Shown here: piece after piece, positions 34,159 through 42,599 of the stretch
How positions within the stretch are numbered: the first letter of the stretch is position 1
Layout: every line of letters begins with the position of its first letter
NCBI RefSeq assembly: GCF_019970045.1
Contig: NZ_JAHXYI010000005.1
Span: 1-64,000 of the forward strand
Reading direction: 5' to 3'
Source of the DNA: Chryseobacterium sp. GVT01B
Lineage (GTDB): Bacteria; Bacteroidota; Bacteroidia; Flavobacteriales; Weeksellaceae
Length of the DNA: 64,000 bases
Program-made: the position numbers and the translations under genes
Notes under the pieces: generated by a model
Told to the model about the DNA's origin: nothing
The model's database searches: none
What the model saw: the letters and a program-made list of their open reading frames with translations, nothing else

Positions 34159-34227
34159 TTTATTTTATTATTTGCTTTTCCAAAGATAATAGGTAATTTT
34201 AATGTTTTAAAACACTAATCACTTATA

Positions 34228-35082
34228 ATGCTCAAAAAAACAGCCCTTTTTATGCTGCTTTCTATTGGATTTTCCGGGATGAAAGCTCAGCAAACCATTC
34301 CTTTCCGGATCACAAAACACAATAATATCATTGTGAAAACCCTTGTCAACAAAAAGGATTCTCTGGATCTGATGTTTCAGATTGCGATGAAAGATTATTC
34401 AATTTCACCCGAACGAAAGCGGAAAGCAGATCATATTATTTTCAATAAAGAAGAAATTAGTGATCATAATACCGTAGAAATTGGAAAAATCATCCAGAAA
34501 AATGTACGCTTTTTTGATAATCAGTTAACAGGACATGAAGCTGACGGAAAAATCGGAACCGGAATTTTTGATGGTAAAGCATTTAAAATTGATTATGATA
34601 ACAACCAATTTGTGATGTATGATAAAATGCCGGACCTGAAAGAGTACCAGCCTTTAAATATCATCTTAGATCATGACGGATTCTATCTTGCCGGAGATAA
34701 TATTATTGATGGAGATCAACAGCAGGAAGCCTATTTTGTACTGCAATCAGGATTTTCCGGAGCGATTCTGTACAGTAATGAATTTGCTGAAGAAAAGCAT
34801 CTTGACAAAAAGCTAAAAGTAACCGGAGAAAAAACGCTGAAAAATTCTGAAGGAAAAACTCTAACCACCAAACAGGCCATTCTTCCTTATTTTAAACTGG
34901 GAAAGAGTGTTTTCAAAGATATCCCGGCAGGATTTTTCTCAGGAGAACTTAAAACACAAAATGTAAGCTATCTGGGTGCCGATATGCTCCGCAGATTTAT
35001 CTGGATTTTTGATGCCGAGAGGAAAATGGCTTATATAAAACCCAGCAAATACTTTTCAGAGCCTTACTACAAAATGAATTAG
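34228..35082 (+). CDS. Degenerate retropepsin-like secreted protein (both catalytic Asp lost)
   Basis: 284 aa. Signal peptide about 1-20 (SGMKAQ). Layout as the protease at 23174: two lobes, with conserved surroundings DGKIGTGIFDG and VSYLGADMLRRFIWIFDAERKMAYI. At the first lobe the expected F-D-T-G reads MFQIAMK and at the second the expected D-S-G reads LQSGFSG, so both catalytic Asp are Gln. It is likely a non-proteolytic relative with a binding or structural role. The next gene, a lipoprotein, follows after 33 bp and is probably cotranscribed. Confidence 0.7.
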   Translation: MLKKTALFMLLSIGFSGMKAQQTIPFRITKHNNIIVKTLVNKKDSLDLMFQIAMKDYSISPERKRKADHIIFNKEEISDHNTVEIGKIIQKNVRFFDNQLTGHEADGKIGTGIFDGKAFKIDYDNNQFVMYDKMPDLKEYQPLNIILDHDGFYLAGDNIIDGDQQQEAYFVLQSGFSGAILYSNEFAEEKHLDKKLKVTGEKTLKNSEGKTLTTKQAILPYFKLGKSVFKDIPAGFFSGELKTQNVSYLGADMLRRFIWIFDAERKMAYIKPSKYFSEPYYKMN

Positions 35083-35115
35083 AATATGATAAACACCTTA
35101 AAACTAAGAAAAATC

Positions 35116-36129
35116 ATGAAAACCAAAACTGCTGCAGCCCTTTTATTTTCCTCACTGGTTATTATAAGCTGTCAGAAAGAAGAAAAGAAAACAGTTACCA
35201 CAGAAATAAAACCCGCGAATGATTCTATAAAAACAACAAAAACCGAAGAGAAAATAGATTATACCGATTTTAATATTTTCAGTTTATCTGTTATTTCATC
35301 CGCTGAAAAAGATTCTGATATGGATATTTTTATTTCTGTTTCAGATATCTACAAAGGAGAGCAACCTATTCCTGCAGACATTGTTAAAAATCATAAGCAG
35401 ATGACTTATGAAGAACGCCAGCATTTTGAACTGGATGCTCCCAGCAGAAAAAAACTTCTCAACGGAGTTCATCTCACGGAAAAGGATTCGCTCTATATTT
35501 ATGAGTATGGCTCTAATAAACTTCAAAAAATGCCGATAAGCCAATTAAAAGCAGTAGCTTATCTAAGTCCTTACACAGATAGTGAAGATTTAGATCCAGA
35601 TTCTTATATGGTGGGCTTTCAGGTAGCTACTCACCAAAAAACCACAGAGTACGACCGATTTAATAATGCCGTCGCATATTTTGGAAGTACAAATCCTTTC
35701 GTAGAAAATAAAATGAAAGCAATCAAATGGCAAAAAGCAGGTGCCGATATTTCAAAAAAATATTTTTCTCATTCAAAATTAGTTCAGGGAAAAACCTATC
35801 AGTCACAGTATGAAAACCTGACCTATTATCTGCAGGATTATCTTGAAGAAGGAAATACTGTAGAACGCAAATTGGTAGTGATTAATGATGATAAGGAAAA
35901 GATTGCTGAGAAAACATTTTCTCTTGCAGGAAGTGATGGCGGAGAATTTCTTCCTTTGTACGGGATAGATGCTGATGAAGCTAATATTTTCCAATATACG
36001 GGTCATCTTTTTAAAGGAAAACCTCCTGTGATTTTTGGGTTCATAGCACAGTCTTTTGGTTGTCCTTCCATTAGTTTTTTAGATAAAACGGAGAAAGATT
36101 TCCCTATCAATTGCGATAACAGACATTAA
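35116..36129 (+). CDS. Hypothetical lipoprotein
   Basis: 337 aa from ATG 35116, chosen because it directly opens a lipoprotein signal (MKTKTAAALLFSSLVIISC, lipobox Cys19); the ATG at 35086 adds ten residues. After a Lys/Glu/Thr-rich linker (about 20-50) comes a mixed alpha/beta domain without motifs I recognise; the C-terminus contains FGFIAQSFGCPSISFLDKTEKDFPINCDN with two Cys that could form a disulfide. Lipid-anchored; role unknown. Probable operon with the degenerate aspartyl-protease-like gene 33 bp upstream. Confidence 0.65.
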   Translation: MKTKTAAALLFSSLVIISCQKEEKKTVTTEIKPANDSIKTTKTEEKIDYTDFNIFSLSVISSAEKDSDMDIFISVSDIYKGEQPIPADIVKNHKQMTYEERQHFELDAPSRKKLLNGVHLTEKDSLYIYEYGSNKLQKMPISQLKAVAYLSPYTDSEDLDPDSYMVGFQVATHQKTTEYDRFNNAVAYFGSTNPFVENKMKAIKWQKAGADISKKYFSHSKLVQGKTYQSQYENLTYYLQDYLEEGNTVERKLVVINDDKEKIAEKTFSLAGSDGGEFLPLYGIDADEANIFQYTGHLFKGKPPVIFGFIAQSFGCPSISFLDKTEKDFPINCDNRH

Positions 36130-36470
36130 AAAAGAGCTCTTGAAAATGAATATGTTTAGATTCTACCGGAATGATCAATTATACACTTAGTGTGTCCATT
36201 CCGTAGGAATCTATACCCTTAATATCAACACTCTAATCCATAAAACTCAATTCCAATCCCAAAAAAGCCTTAATTCTTTCCCAATGGCCAAATACAGCAT
36301 CTGGATTCCTACGGAATGACAAACTGGGTGGATAATCTTTGAGAATAAATCTGCTCAATCAACAAAATCTGCGAGAAAAGATTCAATAGGAACGGGCTTT
36401 AGCCCGTTTTTTATTACATCAGCAATTCCATTGGCTTTAGCCAAAACCTAATTTTAAAATTAGTATATAT
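36130..36470. repeat. Spacer with palindromic repeats
   Basis: Inverted repeat TAGATTCTACCGGAATGA (36156-36173) with TCCATTCCGTAGGAATCTA (36195-36213), a further GGATTCCTACGGAATGACA (36302-36320), a terminator-like AACGGGCTTTAGCCCGTTTT (36391-36410) for the plus-strand lipoprotein, and TTGGCTTTAGCCAA at 36431-36444. No ORF. Confidence 0.6.
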
Positions 36471-36526
36471 AAAAAAGAAACTGTGTCAAAAGCCAAATTG
36501 TTTGACTTTTGGCACAGTTTCTTTTC
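36471..36526 (-). terminator. Terminator of the siderophore-uptake operon
   Basis: Stem GAAACTGTG (36477-36485) / CACAGTTTC (36513-36521), one mismatch, then CAAAAG (36487-36492) / CTTTTG (36506-36511). T-run on the minus strand at 36471-36476, just past the esterase stop. Confidence 0.8.
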
Positions 36527-36532
36527 AGTATA

Positions 36533-37585
36533 TTATTTTTTAGGATAATATTGGTCTTTCAGGTTCGTAAAATAGTTTTCAGATTCTTTGAAACTGTTGC
36601 TTTTCATGAATTTGATGACTACATTCAGATAAGCTTCTGAAGGGGTAAACTCTGTACCCATTTTTTCGGAAAACTTTTTATAATCTTCTTCCAGCAGTAT
36701 GGGATTTTTGGCAAGTTGTTTTATATCCGTTCTGAAACCTTTAAATATGAATTTTAATGCTTCATAATTTCCCGGATAGGAAACAGTTCCATGGGTTTCT
36801 CCTTCAAAAAAACTATGTTTATAGTTCAGAGATCCGTTTTTTTCTATGATTCCTTTAAACTCTTCAATGGCCTGAGTCATATCAGAATTCCAGTTTTTCT
36901 GCTGTTCTTCATTGTCTGCCTGAGAAACGTACAAAGATTTTTTTGCAGGAAACTTTTTATTCTTTTCCAGATACTCTTTTGTTCTGATGATGGTCACTTT
37001 ATTATCCCACCATAAACTTGGATCGTTCGCAACATAAGCATTGAAATACTCCGGATGTAAAAGGAATGTATTGATGGCAAATAATCCCCCGAAAGAATGC
37101 CCAACCAATACAGAATAATCCTGAGTTCTGTAGTTTTTATTAATGAATGGTTTCAGCTCTTCCTGCATAAATTTCAAGAAGTTTTCGCCTCCGCCACTGT
37201 CGGCAAAAAGTATGATATCCGGATTTACAGGGCTTTTCTTCTGAGCTTTTGTGGGAGTAAGATCTCTTGTCCTTTCGGTATTTTTAATTCCCACAACAAT
37301 ACATTCGGGAATATCAGCATAAGGAGTTCTGGCAATAAAATCCGTTAATCCTGTATAATATTCAAAATTGATTTCTCCGTCTAAAAGATAGATTACCGGA
37401 TATTTGGCGGGACTTATGGCATTGTCATTATAGGTTTTAGGCAAGTGAACCCAGATTTCCCTGTTTTCATTTAAAATTTTTGAAAATATAGTTTGCTTCT
37501 CTCCTATTGTCAGTTTTTCCTGGGCTTTTCCAGGTGCGAATACTAAAAGTAATGAGAGTGTGATAATTTTAAACCAGTTGTTCAT
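36533..37585 (-). CDS. Secreted esterase of the siderophore-esterase (IroE/Fes-like) family
   Basis: 350 aa. Signal peptide about 1-21. Alpha/beta hydrolase with PVIYLLDGEINFEYY near the start, nucleophile elbow GHSFGG (Ser) and a His in GETHGTVSY, as in enterochelin esterase-like proteins. Its start overlaps the 3' end of the PepSY membrane gene by 17 nt, and a TonB receptor lies upstream, so it probably cleaves an imported ferric-siderophore ester in the periplasm. Substrate is inferred from context. Confidence 0.85.
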   Translation of the reverse strand: MNNWFKIITLSLLLVFAPGKAQEKLTIGEKQTIFSKILNENREIWVHLPKTYNDNAISPAKYPVIYLLDGEINFEYYTGLTDFIARTPYADIPECIVVGIKNTERTRDLTPTKAQKKSPVNPDIILFADSGGGENFLKFMQEELKPFINKNYRTQDYSVLVGHSFGGLFAINTFLLHPEYFNAYVANDPSLWWDNKVTIIRTKEYLEKNKKFPAKKSLYVSQADNEEQQKNWNSDMTQAIEEFKGIIEKNGSLNYKHSFFEGETHGTVSYPGNYEALKFIFKGFRTDIKQLAKNPILLEEDYKKFSEKMGTEFTPSEAYLNVVIKFMKSNSFKESENYFTNLKDQYYPKK

Positions 37586-38858
37586 GGTGTGAATCTTTTC
37601 TGTGTTGATGAATATTTTTAATTTCTTTATTCTTTTTGGGTGATTTGTTTCTTCGGCCCCACCAGATCAGGAATCCCGTAATCGGGAGACTGGTACAGAT
37701 AATTCCGATGATGAAGGTGAATATTTTACCGAACATCCCACCCCAATAGCCTACATGAAGATCAAAATTCATGTGTTCAATTACTTCATGCATCTGAACT
37801 TCTTTAGGATAATCAATTTCTTTTCCGGTGTATTTATTTGTTTCCATACTCTTCCCGTTGACAAGGCTTTTTAGCCCGATAAACTGAGCTGCAACCACAT
37901 GATACACTGTTGCTGAATCATTTCTTGGAAGACTCATCCTGAACTGTTTTGCATTGGGAAATTCTTTGAATTTTTTGTCAACGAAATCAGCATAAGACAA
38001 GGCTTTTTTCTCAGGATCAAATTTAGGTTCATATTTTTCTGCAATAGTATGGGCATCTACTGCTCCGCCGAAAGCCTGCTGGGTAAGATTGGTTAAAACT
38101 TCATAGGCCATAATGAGTCCCGTAATGGTAATAAACACTGCCGGAAGCAATGAATAAAAACCAAAGACATTATGAAAATCGTAGTTTTTTCTGCGCCATT
38201 TTGTTCCGGATTTGATTTTAAAAGCTGTTGTTCTTGTTGTTTTGTTCCATTTTTTTGGCCACCAGAGAATCAATCCGCCGATGAGCTGAACAAAAAATAT
38301 GATAGAAGCAATTCCAACCACCGTTTTCCCGAAGTTTCCTGCCAACAACTGCGCATGAATATGGGCTACAATATAGAAAAACTCATAACTTTTTGTAGAA
38401 CCGATTACTTTTCCGGTATAAGGATCAAGATAATGATAAGCAAATACACCACGGGGACCACGGCCTTTTTTCTTTGGTTTTTCTGCTTTGTCCGCACTTT
38501 TATCTTTAGGTGGCTTCGTTGCTGAAGCTACTCTGAAACTTCTGCCAGCATCTTTGTAAGTATCAAAATAGAACGCTTTTCTGTCCGGAACCTGTTGATG
38601 AAACTGTACAAGCAACGCTTCAGGTGTCATCTTTTTAGTATGAGCCGGAGCATTAACGTATTTAGCACTTCCGCCGCACAGATCAATGATTTCATCACAA
38701 AAGACAAATACAGTCCCTGAAAGAGTAACTGTAAGCACAATAATCCCGGAAACCAGTCCGAGCCAGAGATGCAGCCATCCGGTGATCTTTTTGGTAAGGG
38801 ATTTTCCCTGCTTTTTTTTAGGATTAATTTTTTTGTTTTCCATATCTGTTTTCATCAT
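37569..38858 (-). CDS. PepSY-associated transmembrane protein (ferric-siderophore reductase-like)
   Basis: 429 aa. Lys-rich cytosolic start, first membrane helix WLHLWLGLVSGIIVLTVTLSGTVFVF, then a large periplasmic PepSY region with a charged KPPKDKSADKAEKPKKKGRG linker, further helices near 170-200 and 230-255, and a last helix FTFIIGIICTSLPITGFLIWW. Several His near helices (HLWLG, HIHAQLL, HNVFG, HVGYWGG) could bind haem, as proposed for PepSY/FpvG-type reductases. It lies between the TonB receptor and the esterase in one operon, so a role in reducing or processing imported ferric siderophore is likely. Confidence 0.85.
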   Translation of the reverse strand: MMKTDMENKKINPKKKQGKSLTKKITGWLHLWLGLVSGIIVLTVTLSGTVFVFCDEIIDLCGGSAKYVNAPAHTKKMTPEALLVQFHQQVPDRKAFYFDTYKDAGRSFRVASATKPPKDKSADKAEKPKKKGRGPRGVFAYHYLDPYTGKVIGSTKSYEFFYIVAHIHAQLLAGNFGKTVVGIASIIFFVQLIGGLILWWPKKWNKTTRTTAFKIKSGTKWRRKNYDFHNVFGFYSLLPAVFITITGLIMAYEVLTNLTQQAFGGAVDAHTIAEKYEPKFDPEKKALSYADFVDKKFKEFPNAKQFRMSLPRNDSATVYHVVAAQFIGLKSLVNGKSMETNKYTGKEIDYPKEVQMHEVIEHMNFDLHVGYWGGMFGKIFTFIIGIICTSLPITGFLIWWGRRNKSPKKNKEIKNIHQHRKDSHHEQLV

Positions 38859-38874
38859 TCAAAAATGTAATAGT

Positions 38875-39023
38875 TGAAAATGCAAAGGCGCAACAAGGTG
38901 ATAATAATGGCATGTTTGAAAAGTGAAAAGAGTTATTCCTGCTGCCATTTACTTTAGCATATTTGAGGGCATCAGAAACAGTTGTTTACTATCAATGAAA
39001 GCGTTACACCTTTGCGGTTTTCA
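38875..39023. repeat. Degenerate copy of the GCAAAG/CTTTGC inverted-repeat element
   Basis: Imperfect inverted repeat TGAAAATGCAAAGGCG (38875-38890) / CACCTTTGCGGTTTTCA (39007-39023) in the 203-bp spacer inside the siderophore operon. Related to the copies at 24976-25161 and 50521-50712. Confidence 0.5.
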
Positions 39024-39061
39024 TCCTTATATTTTCGAGATTATTTTTTGTTTTTCAGGTT

Positions 39062-41212
39062 TTAAAATTTAAATGCAAAATTGGCAAGGATTTCTCTTGG
39101 CTTCTGTGGCTGTCCGTAGAAGTTCCAGTAGTTTTCATTCAAAGCATTATTCATTTTCAAACCGATTCTGTATTTTTTCTTGTCATAGAAAACCGTAGCC
39201 CCCACTGTAGTATAAGAAGGAGCGAGGAAATGATTGGTAATATTGATATAGGTTTGATCCACAAAATTGAATCCAGCTCCGAAACCAAGACCTTCATACG
39301 CTCCATCCACAATCTTGTAACTTGTCCATAAATTAGCTACATGTTTTGGTGTCCAGGCGATTCTTTTTCCGCTGTCTTTGCTTCGGTCATCATATTTATT
39401 ATCGTTATATCCATATCCGGCAACGATATTCCATCCTTTGAAAGGATTGGCGATAATCCCTATTTCCAGTCCCTGGCTTTTGATATTTCCATCCTGAATG
39501 CTTCCTATTCCGCCCGGATCTGCTACAAGACGGTTTTTAACATTAATATTATAATAGCTCACCGTTGTCAATAATTTTTTATGGAAAAGATCCACTTTAA
39601 AGCCCGTTTCAACCTGATTTCCCTGTTCCGGATCCCATTTTGTCAATACACCGACTTCATTCAATGACGGAGCATAGTTTTTAAATCCATTTACGTAATT
39701 GGCAAAAAATGAAATCTGATCTTTTACAATTTCATACACCAATCCGAATTTTGGAGAAAACTGGGTCTGGCTGTATCCCGTAACTTTATTTTCAGGATAT
39801 CCGTTTTTCGTAGAAATCTCTACCCCATTTATAACCGTATCATCATTTTTGTAGCTGTCTACTCTCAAACTTGCCATTACCAGTAAATTGTCTGTGATAT
39901 TCAAAACATTGGAGATATAACCGCTGATCGTTCTGAATGTTGTAATATCAGATTCTGTAGATTTTCTTTCCTTATTCATGAATTTATTTCTTGAAATAGG
40001 ATCCCAAGCGGAAGAGCTGTCAAGGCTAACTTTATCGTATGGCATGAAAACATTGCTGTATCCGTTAGCTTCATAGTAAGGGAACTGATATTTTGTTCTT
40101 TGCTGGAAATAATCTATTCCTACTACCAGGCGGTTTCTTAAGCCTCCTATTTTAAAATCTCCTGTAAAATTCTGCTGGATATTGTCTGTGGTCACTTTAA
40201 AGCTGTCAAAAGGACGAATCATTCTTTCAACCTGATTATTATTCAGATATCTGAGTACTAAAAATATAGATTCATTTTCATTGGCTTCTCCTCTCTGGTA
40301 AGACGTTCTTGAAGTCCATTGGTCATTGAATTTATGGGTTACTTCAGCCATCGTTACAAAATTGGTTCTTTTGGAACCGATATCATTGCTTGTAAATGCT
40401 CTTTTATAAGCTACTTCCAGGTCCTTCATCGAGTGTAAGGTCAGTTTTTCTGAGTTTCTTACATAAGCATTTAATGTTTTATCCGGAGCATGAAACTCGG
40501 TATCAAGTGTTACTGTGGTTTTGTCACTTACTTTATATAAAACACTTCCAGAGAAGAACAATCCTTTGTTGTAACCGGCATCCTGGAATGAATCCTGAGA
40601 ATAAGCTGCCACATTGAATCTTGCCAATGCTGTTTTTTCTTTATTCAAAGGGGTGTTTACATCTGCCGTGATCCTGTTCATTCCCCAGCTTCCGGTAGTA
40701 TAATTGATAATTCCTCCGAAGTTTTCCTGTGGTTTTTTTGTAACGATATTCACCACTCCACCATAGTTGGCTAATGTTCCTCCAAATAAGGTTCCGGACG
40801 GTCCTTTAATTACTTCTACTCTTTCAATATTAGCGATTTCGGACTGTACTCTTGGATTTTGAGTCAATCCGTTTCTGAAACTTGCATTGGAACTGAATCC
40901 TCTCATGAAAATATCATTCCCGCTGTCGTTTACACTGTTACTTACCACTACTCCAGGCGCAGAAGCCATTGCTGTGTTAAAGTCCATTGCCCCCATTTCA
41001 CTGATGATTTCTTTGGGAACAAGGTTGTAAACAGTAGGGTTTTCAAGGTTTTCAAGAGGAAGTCTTGCGATGGATTCCGATTTTTTGGTTCTGTAATTAT
41101 GAGTTCCCTGGAGGGATACGGATTGGATTTCAGCCACTTTAATGGTATCTGTTTCCTGGGCACTCAGCATCGTTACGGCTAATAAAGCTGCAGAAATAAT
41201 TGTTTTTTTCAT
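39062..41212 (-). CDS. TonB-dependent siderophore receptor
   Basis: 716 aa. Signal peptide about 1-19 (AVTMLSAQ), plug domain (about 50-165; PKEIISEMGAMDFNTAMASAPGVVV, MRGFSSNASFRNG, IERVEVIKGPSGTLFGG) and a 22-strand-type barrel ending in NFAFKF with the terminal Phe. No carboxypeptidase-like N-terminal domain, so it is of the classical FhuA/FpvA class rather than SusC. It imports a ferric siderophore across the outer membrane. First gene of the receptor-PepSY-esterase operon; its promoter region has operator-like palindromes (41235-41284). Confidence 0.93.
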   Translation of the reverse strand: MKKTIISAALLAVTMLSAQETDTIKVAEIQSVSLQGTHNYRTKKSESIARLPLENLENPTVYNLVPKEIISEMGAMDFNTAMASAPGVVVSNSVNDSGNDIFMRGFSSNASFRNGLTQNPRVQSEIANIERVEVIKGPSGTLFGGTLANYGGVVNIVTKKPQENFGGIINYTTGSWGMNRITADVNTPLNKEKTALARFNVAAYSQDSFQDAGYNKGLFFSGSVLYKVSDKTTVTLDTEFHAPDKTLNAYVRNSEKLTLHSMKDLEVAYKRAFTSNDIGSKRTNFVTMAEVTHKFNDQWTSRTSYQRGEANENESIFLVLRYLNNNQVERMIRPFDSFKVTTDNIQQNFTGDFKIGGLRNRLVVGIDYFQQRTKYQFPYYEANGYSNVFMPYDKVSLDSSSAWDPISRNKFMNKERKSTESDITTFRTISGYISNVLNITDNLLVMASLRVDSYKNDDTVINGVEISTKNGYPENKVTGYSQTQFSPKFGLVYEIVKDQISFFANYVNGFKNYAPSLNEVGVLTKWDPEQGNQVETGFKVDLFHKKLLTTVSYYNINVKNRLVADPGGIGSIQDGNIKSQGLEIGIIANPFKGWNIVAGYGYNDNKYDDRSKDSGKRIAWTPKHVANLWTSYKIVDGAYEGLGFGAGFNFVDQTYINITNHFLAPSYTTVGATVFYDKKKYRIGLKMNNALNENYWNFYGQPQKPREILANFAFKF

Positions 41213-41234
41213 GTTTATAATTAAGTTAGTTCTA

Positions 41235-41284
41235 CAAAATTATTTATTTTTATTAATTCTAAATAAAAATATGACACATGTCAT
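41235..41284 (-). promoter_or_regulatory. Promoter and candidate operator of the siderophore receptor operon
   Basis: Minus strand -7 box TAATTTTG (41242-41235), 22 nt before the ATG. Upstream lie an imperfect palindrome ATTTAGAATTAATAAAAAT (complement of 41250-41268 region), of a kind that could bind a Fur-type repressor, and a perfect inverted repeat ATGACA-CA-TGTCAT (41271-41284). Binding proteins are inferred. Confidence 0.45.
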
Positions 41285-41431
41285 AAAAATAATTTCTCTG
41301 AAACAGTCACCAACAAAGGGATTTAATGAAAATAAAAAAGCAGATAACTTCTGATTTATCTTATATGAGACTTAAATTTTCGTATATTAATAAGGTCTAA
41401 TAAATTCAATTATTGATTATAATCTTCAAAT

Positions 41432-41833
41432 ATGAATCGTAATATCCAAGAAATCATTCAGCTCTTTCTTCAGTTTCTCTCGGAAAGAAATCTAAAAGAA
41501 TTAACTAATCTATTTTCTGATACTATAGACTGGTATATCCCTGGGGATGAAGAAAAAGCACCCTGGCTAGGCATAAGAAATAATAGGCAGGAAGTATCCG
41601 ATTCTTTTGAACTTTTATGGAAAAATACAGAACCCATTTCTGCTAAAATCGAAAATATTTTCAACGATGATGAAAATGCGGTTATCACGGGAGAATTTGT
41701 AACGAGAATGCTTGCAACAGGTCGTATTGTAGAGTCTTTATTCTGTATTCAGATGCGTATTCAAAATAATAAAATTACGCGCTACAGACTGCTGGAAGAC
41801 AGTTTGGCTGTTTCAAAGGCTTTGGATAAGTAG
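41432..41833 (+). CDS. SnoaL-like/NTF2-fold protein
   Basis: 133 aa. One helix pair followed by a curved sheet: IQLFLQFLSERNLKELTNLFSDTIDWYIPG is the typical SnoaL_2 opening, and GRIVESLFCIQMRIQNNKITRYRLLEDSLAVSKAL the closing strands. These are ketosteroid-isomerase-like small enzymes or binding proteins; substrate unknown. Single gene, soluble, divergent from the TonB receptor. Confidence 0.8.
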   Translation: MNRNIQEIIQLFLQFLSERNLKELTNLFSDTIDWYIPGDEEKAPWLGIRNNRQEVSDSFELLWKNTEPISAKIENIFNDDENAVITGEFVTRMLATGRIVESLFCIQMRIQNNKITRYRLLEDSLAVSKALDK

Positions 41834-41855
41834 TTAAGGACTATTATTGATAGTA

Positions 41856-41907
41856 AATGAGATTCTTCCTTCGTCAGAATGACAAAAGTCGAATAATTCG
41901 ACTTTTG
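41856..41907. repeat. Half repeat plus hairpin between convergent genes
   Basis: GAGATTCTTCCTTCGTCAGA followed by ATGACA (41858-41883) is one arm of the dispersed repeat family. It runs into a perfect 11-bp hairpin CAAAAGTCGAA (41883-41893) / TTCGACTTTTG (41897-41907) that could terminate either convergent gene. Confidence 0.5.
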
Positions 41908-41954
41908 AGATAGCTCTTTTATATAATTTCTCTTATGATCTAAAATTATCTTTT

Positions 41955-42455
41955 CTATATCACGGCAGCAGCCATCATCGACATGTAATAATTAGCACAA
42001 TGCAAGGCATTAATTAAAACAATCTCTTTATCGGGAAACATTTCAAAGGCATCAGATGTTGTAATCTGATATTCATAATTCATGGAGGTCCATTTTAAAT
42101 GCGGCTTGATAATCATAAGTTCAACTCCTTCCTGATCGGTAAGGACAAATGATTCTTTAAAAATACCTCTGTGTTTAAAGAGATAACCGTTTTTCACGCC
42201 ATCAAAATAGGTCTGTACCACGATTTCACCATTCCAGTTCATCCTGAATTTTAAAAGGACTCTTTCATGGTCTTTCAGCTCAATGGTAGTTCCCCAAAAA
42301 CCTTTTGGCTCCACCTGATAGGTCTGACCCTCAGCAATTTCAATGACAGCATTAAATTTAAACCAGCTTGTATAAGTAAGTTTCCCAATTAATTTTTCTT
42401 CTTTTGTGACTTCAAAAGATAAAGAATTGCTTGATTTTGCGTAATATTCTGCCAT
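41955..42455 (-). CDS. Hypothetical protein, possibly LURP-one/tubby-like fold
   Basis: 166 aa, beta-rich: repeated strands such as LSFEVTKEEKLIGKLTYTSWFKFNAVIEI, VLLKFRMNWNGEIVVQTYF, YLFKHRGIFKESFVLTDQEGVELMII, ending in a hydrophobic helix NALHCANYYMSMMAAAVI that looks like the central C-terminal helix of the tubby/LURP-one superfamily. No signal peptide. I do not assign a function; the fold call is tentative. Confidence 0.6.
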   Translation of the reverse strand: MAEYYAKSSNSLSFEVTKEEKLIGKLTYTSWFKFNAVIEIAEGQTYQVEPKGFWGTTIELKDHERVLLKFRMNWNGEIVVQTYFDGVKNGYLFKHRGIFKESFVLTDQEGVELMIIKPHLKWTSMNYEYQITTSDAFEMFPDKEIVLINALHCANYYMSMMAAAVI

Positions 42456-42599
42456 GGTTATATTTTGATTTGGTGGAATTCTTATTAGTTTTTAAATAAT
42501 AATAACAGCTTGAATTTTAACGCTCTAATTTATAAATAATTCGGTAAACATCATGTATTTTTAAGCTGATTCGATAAAAACGTTTGATAATTAATTATA

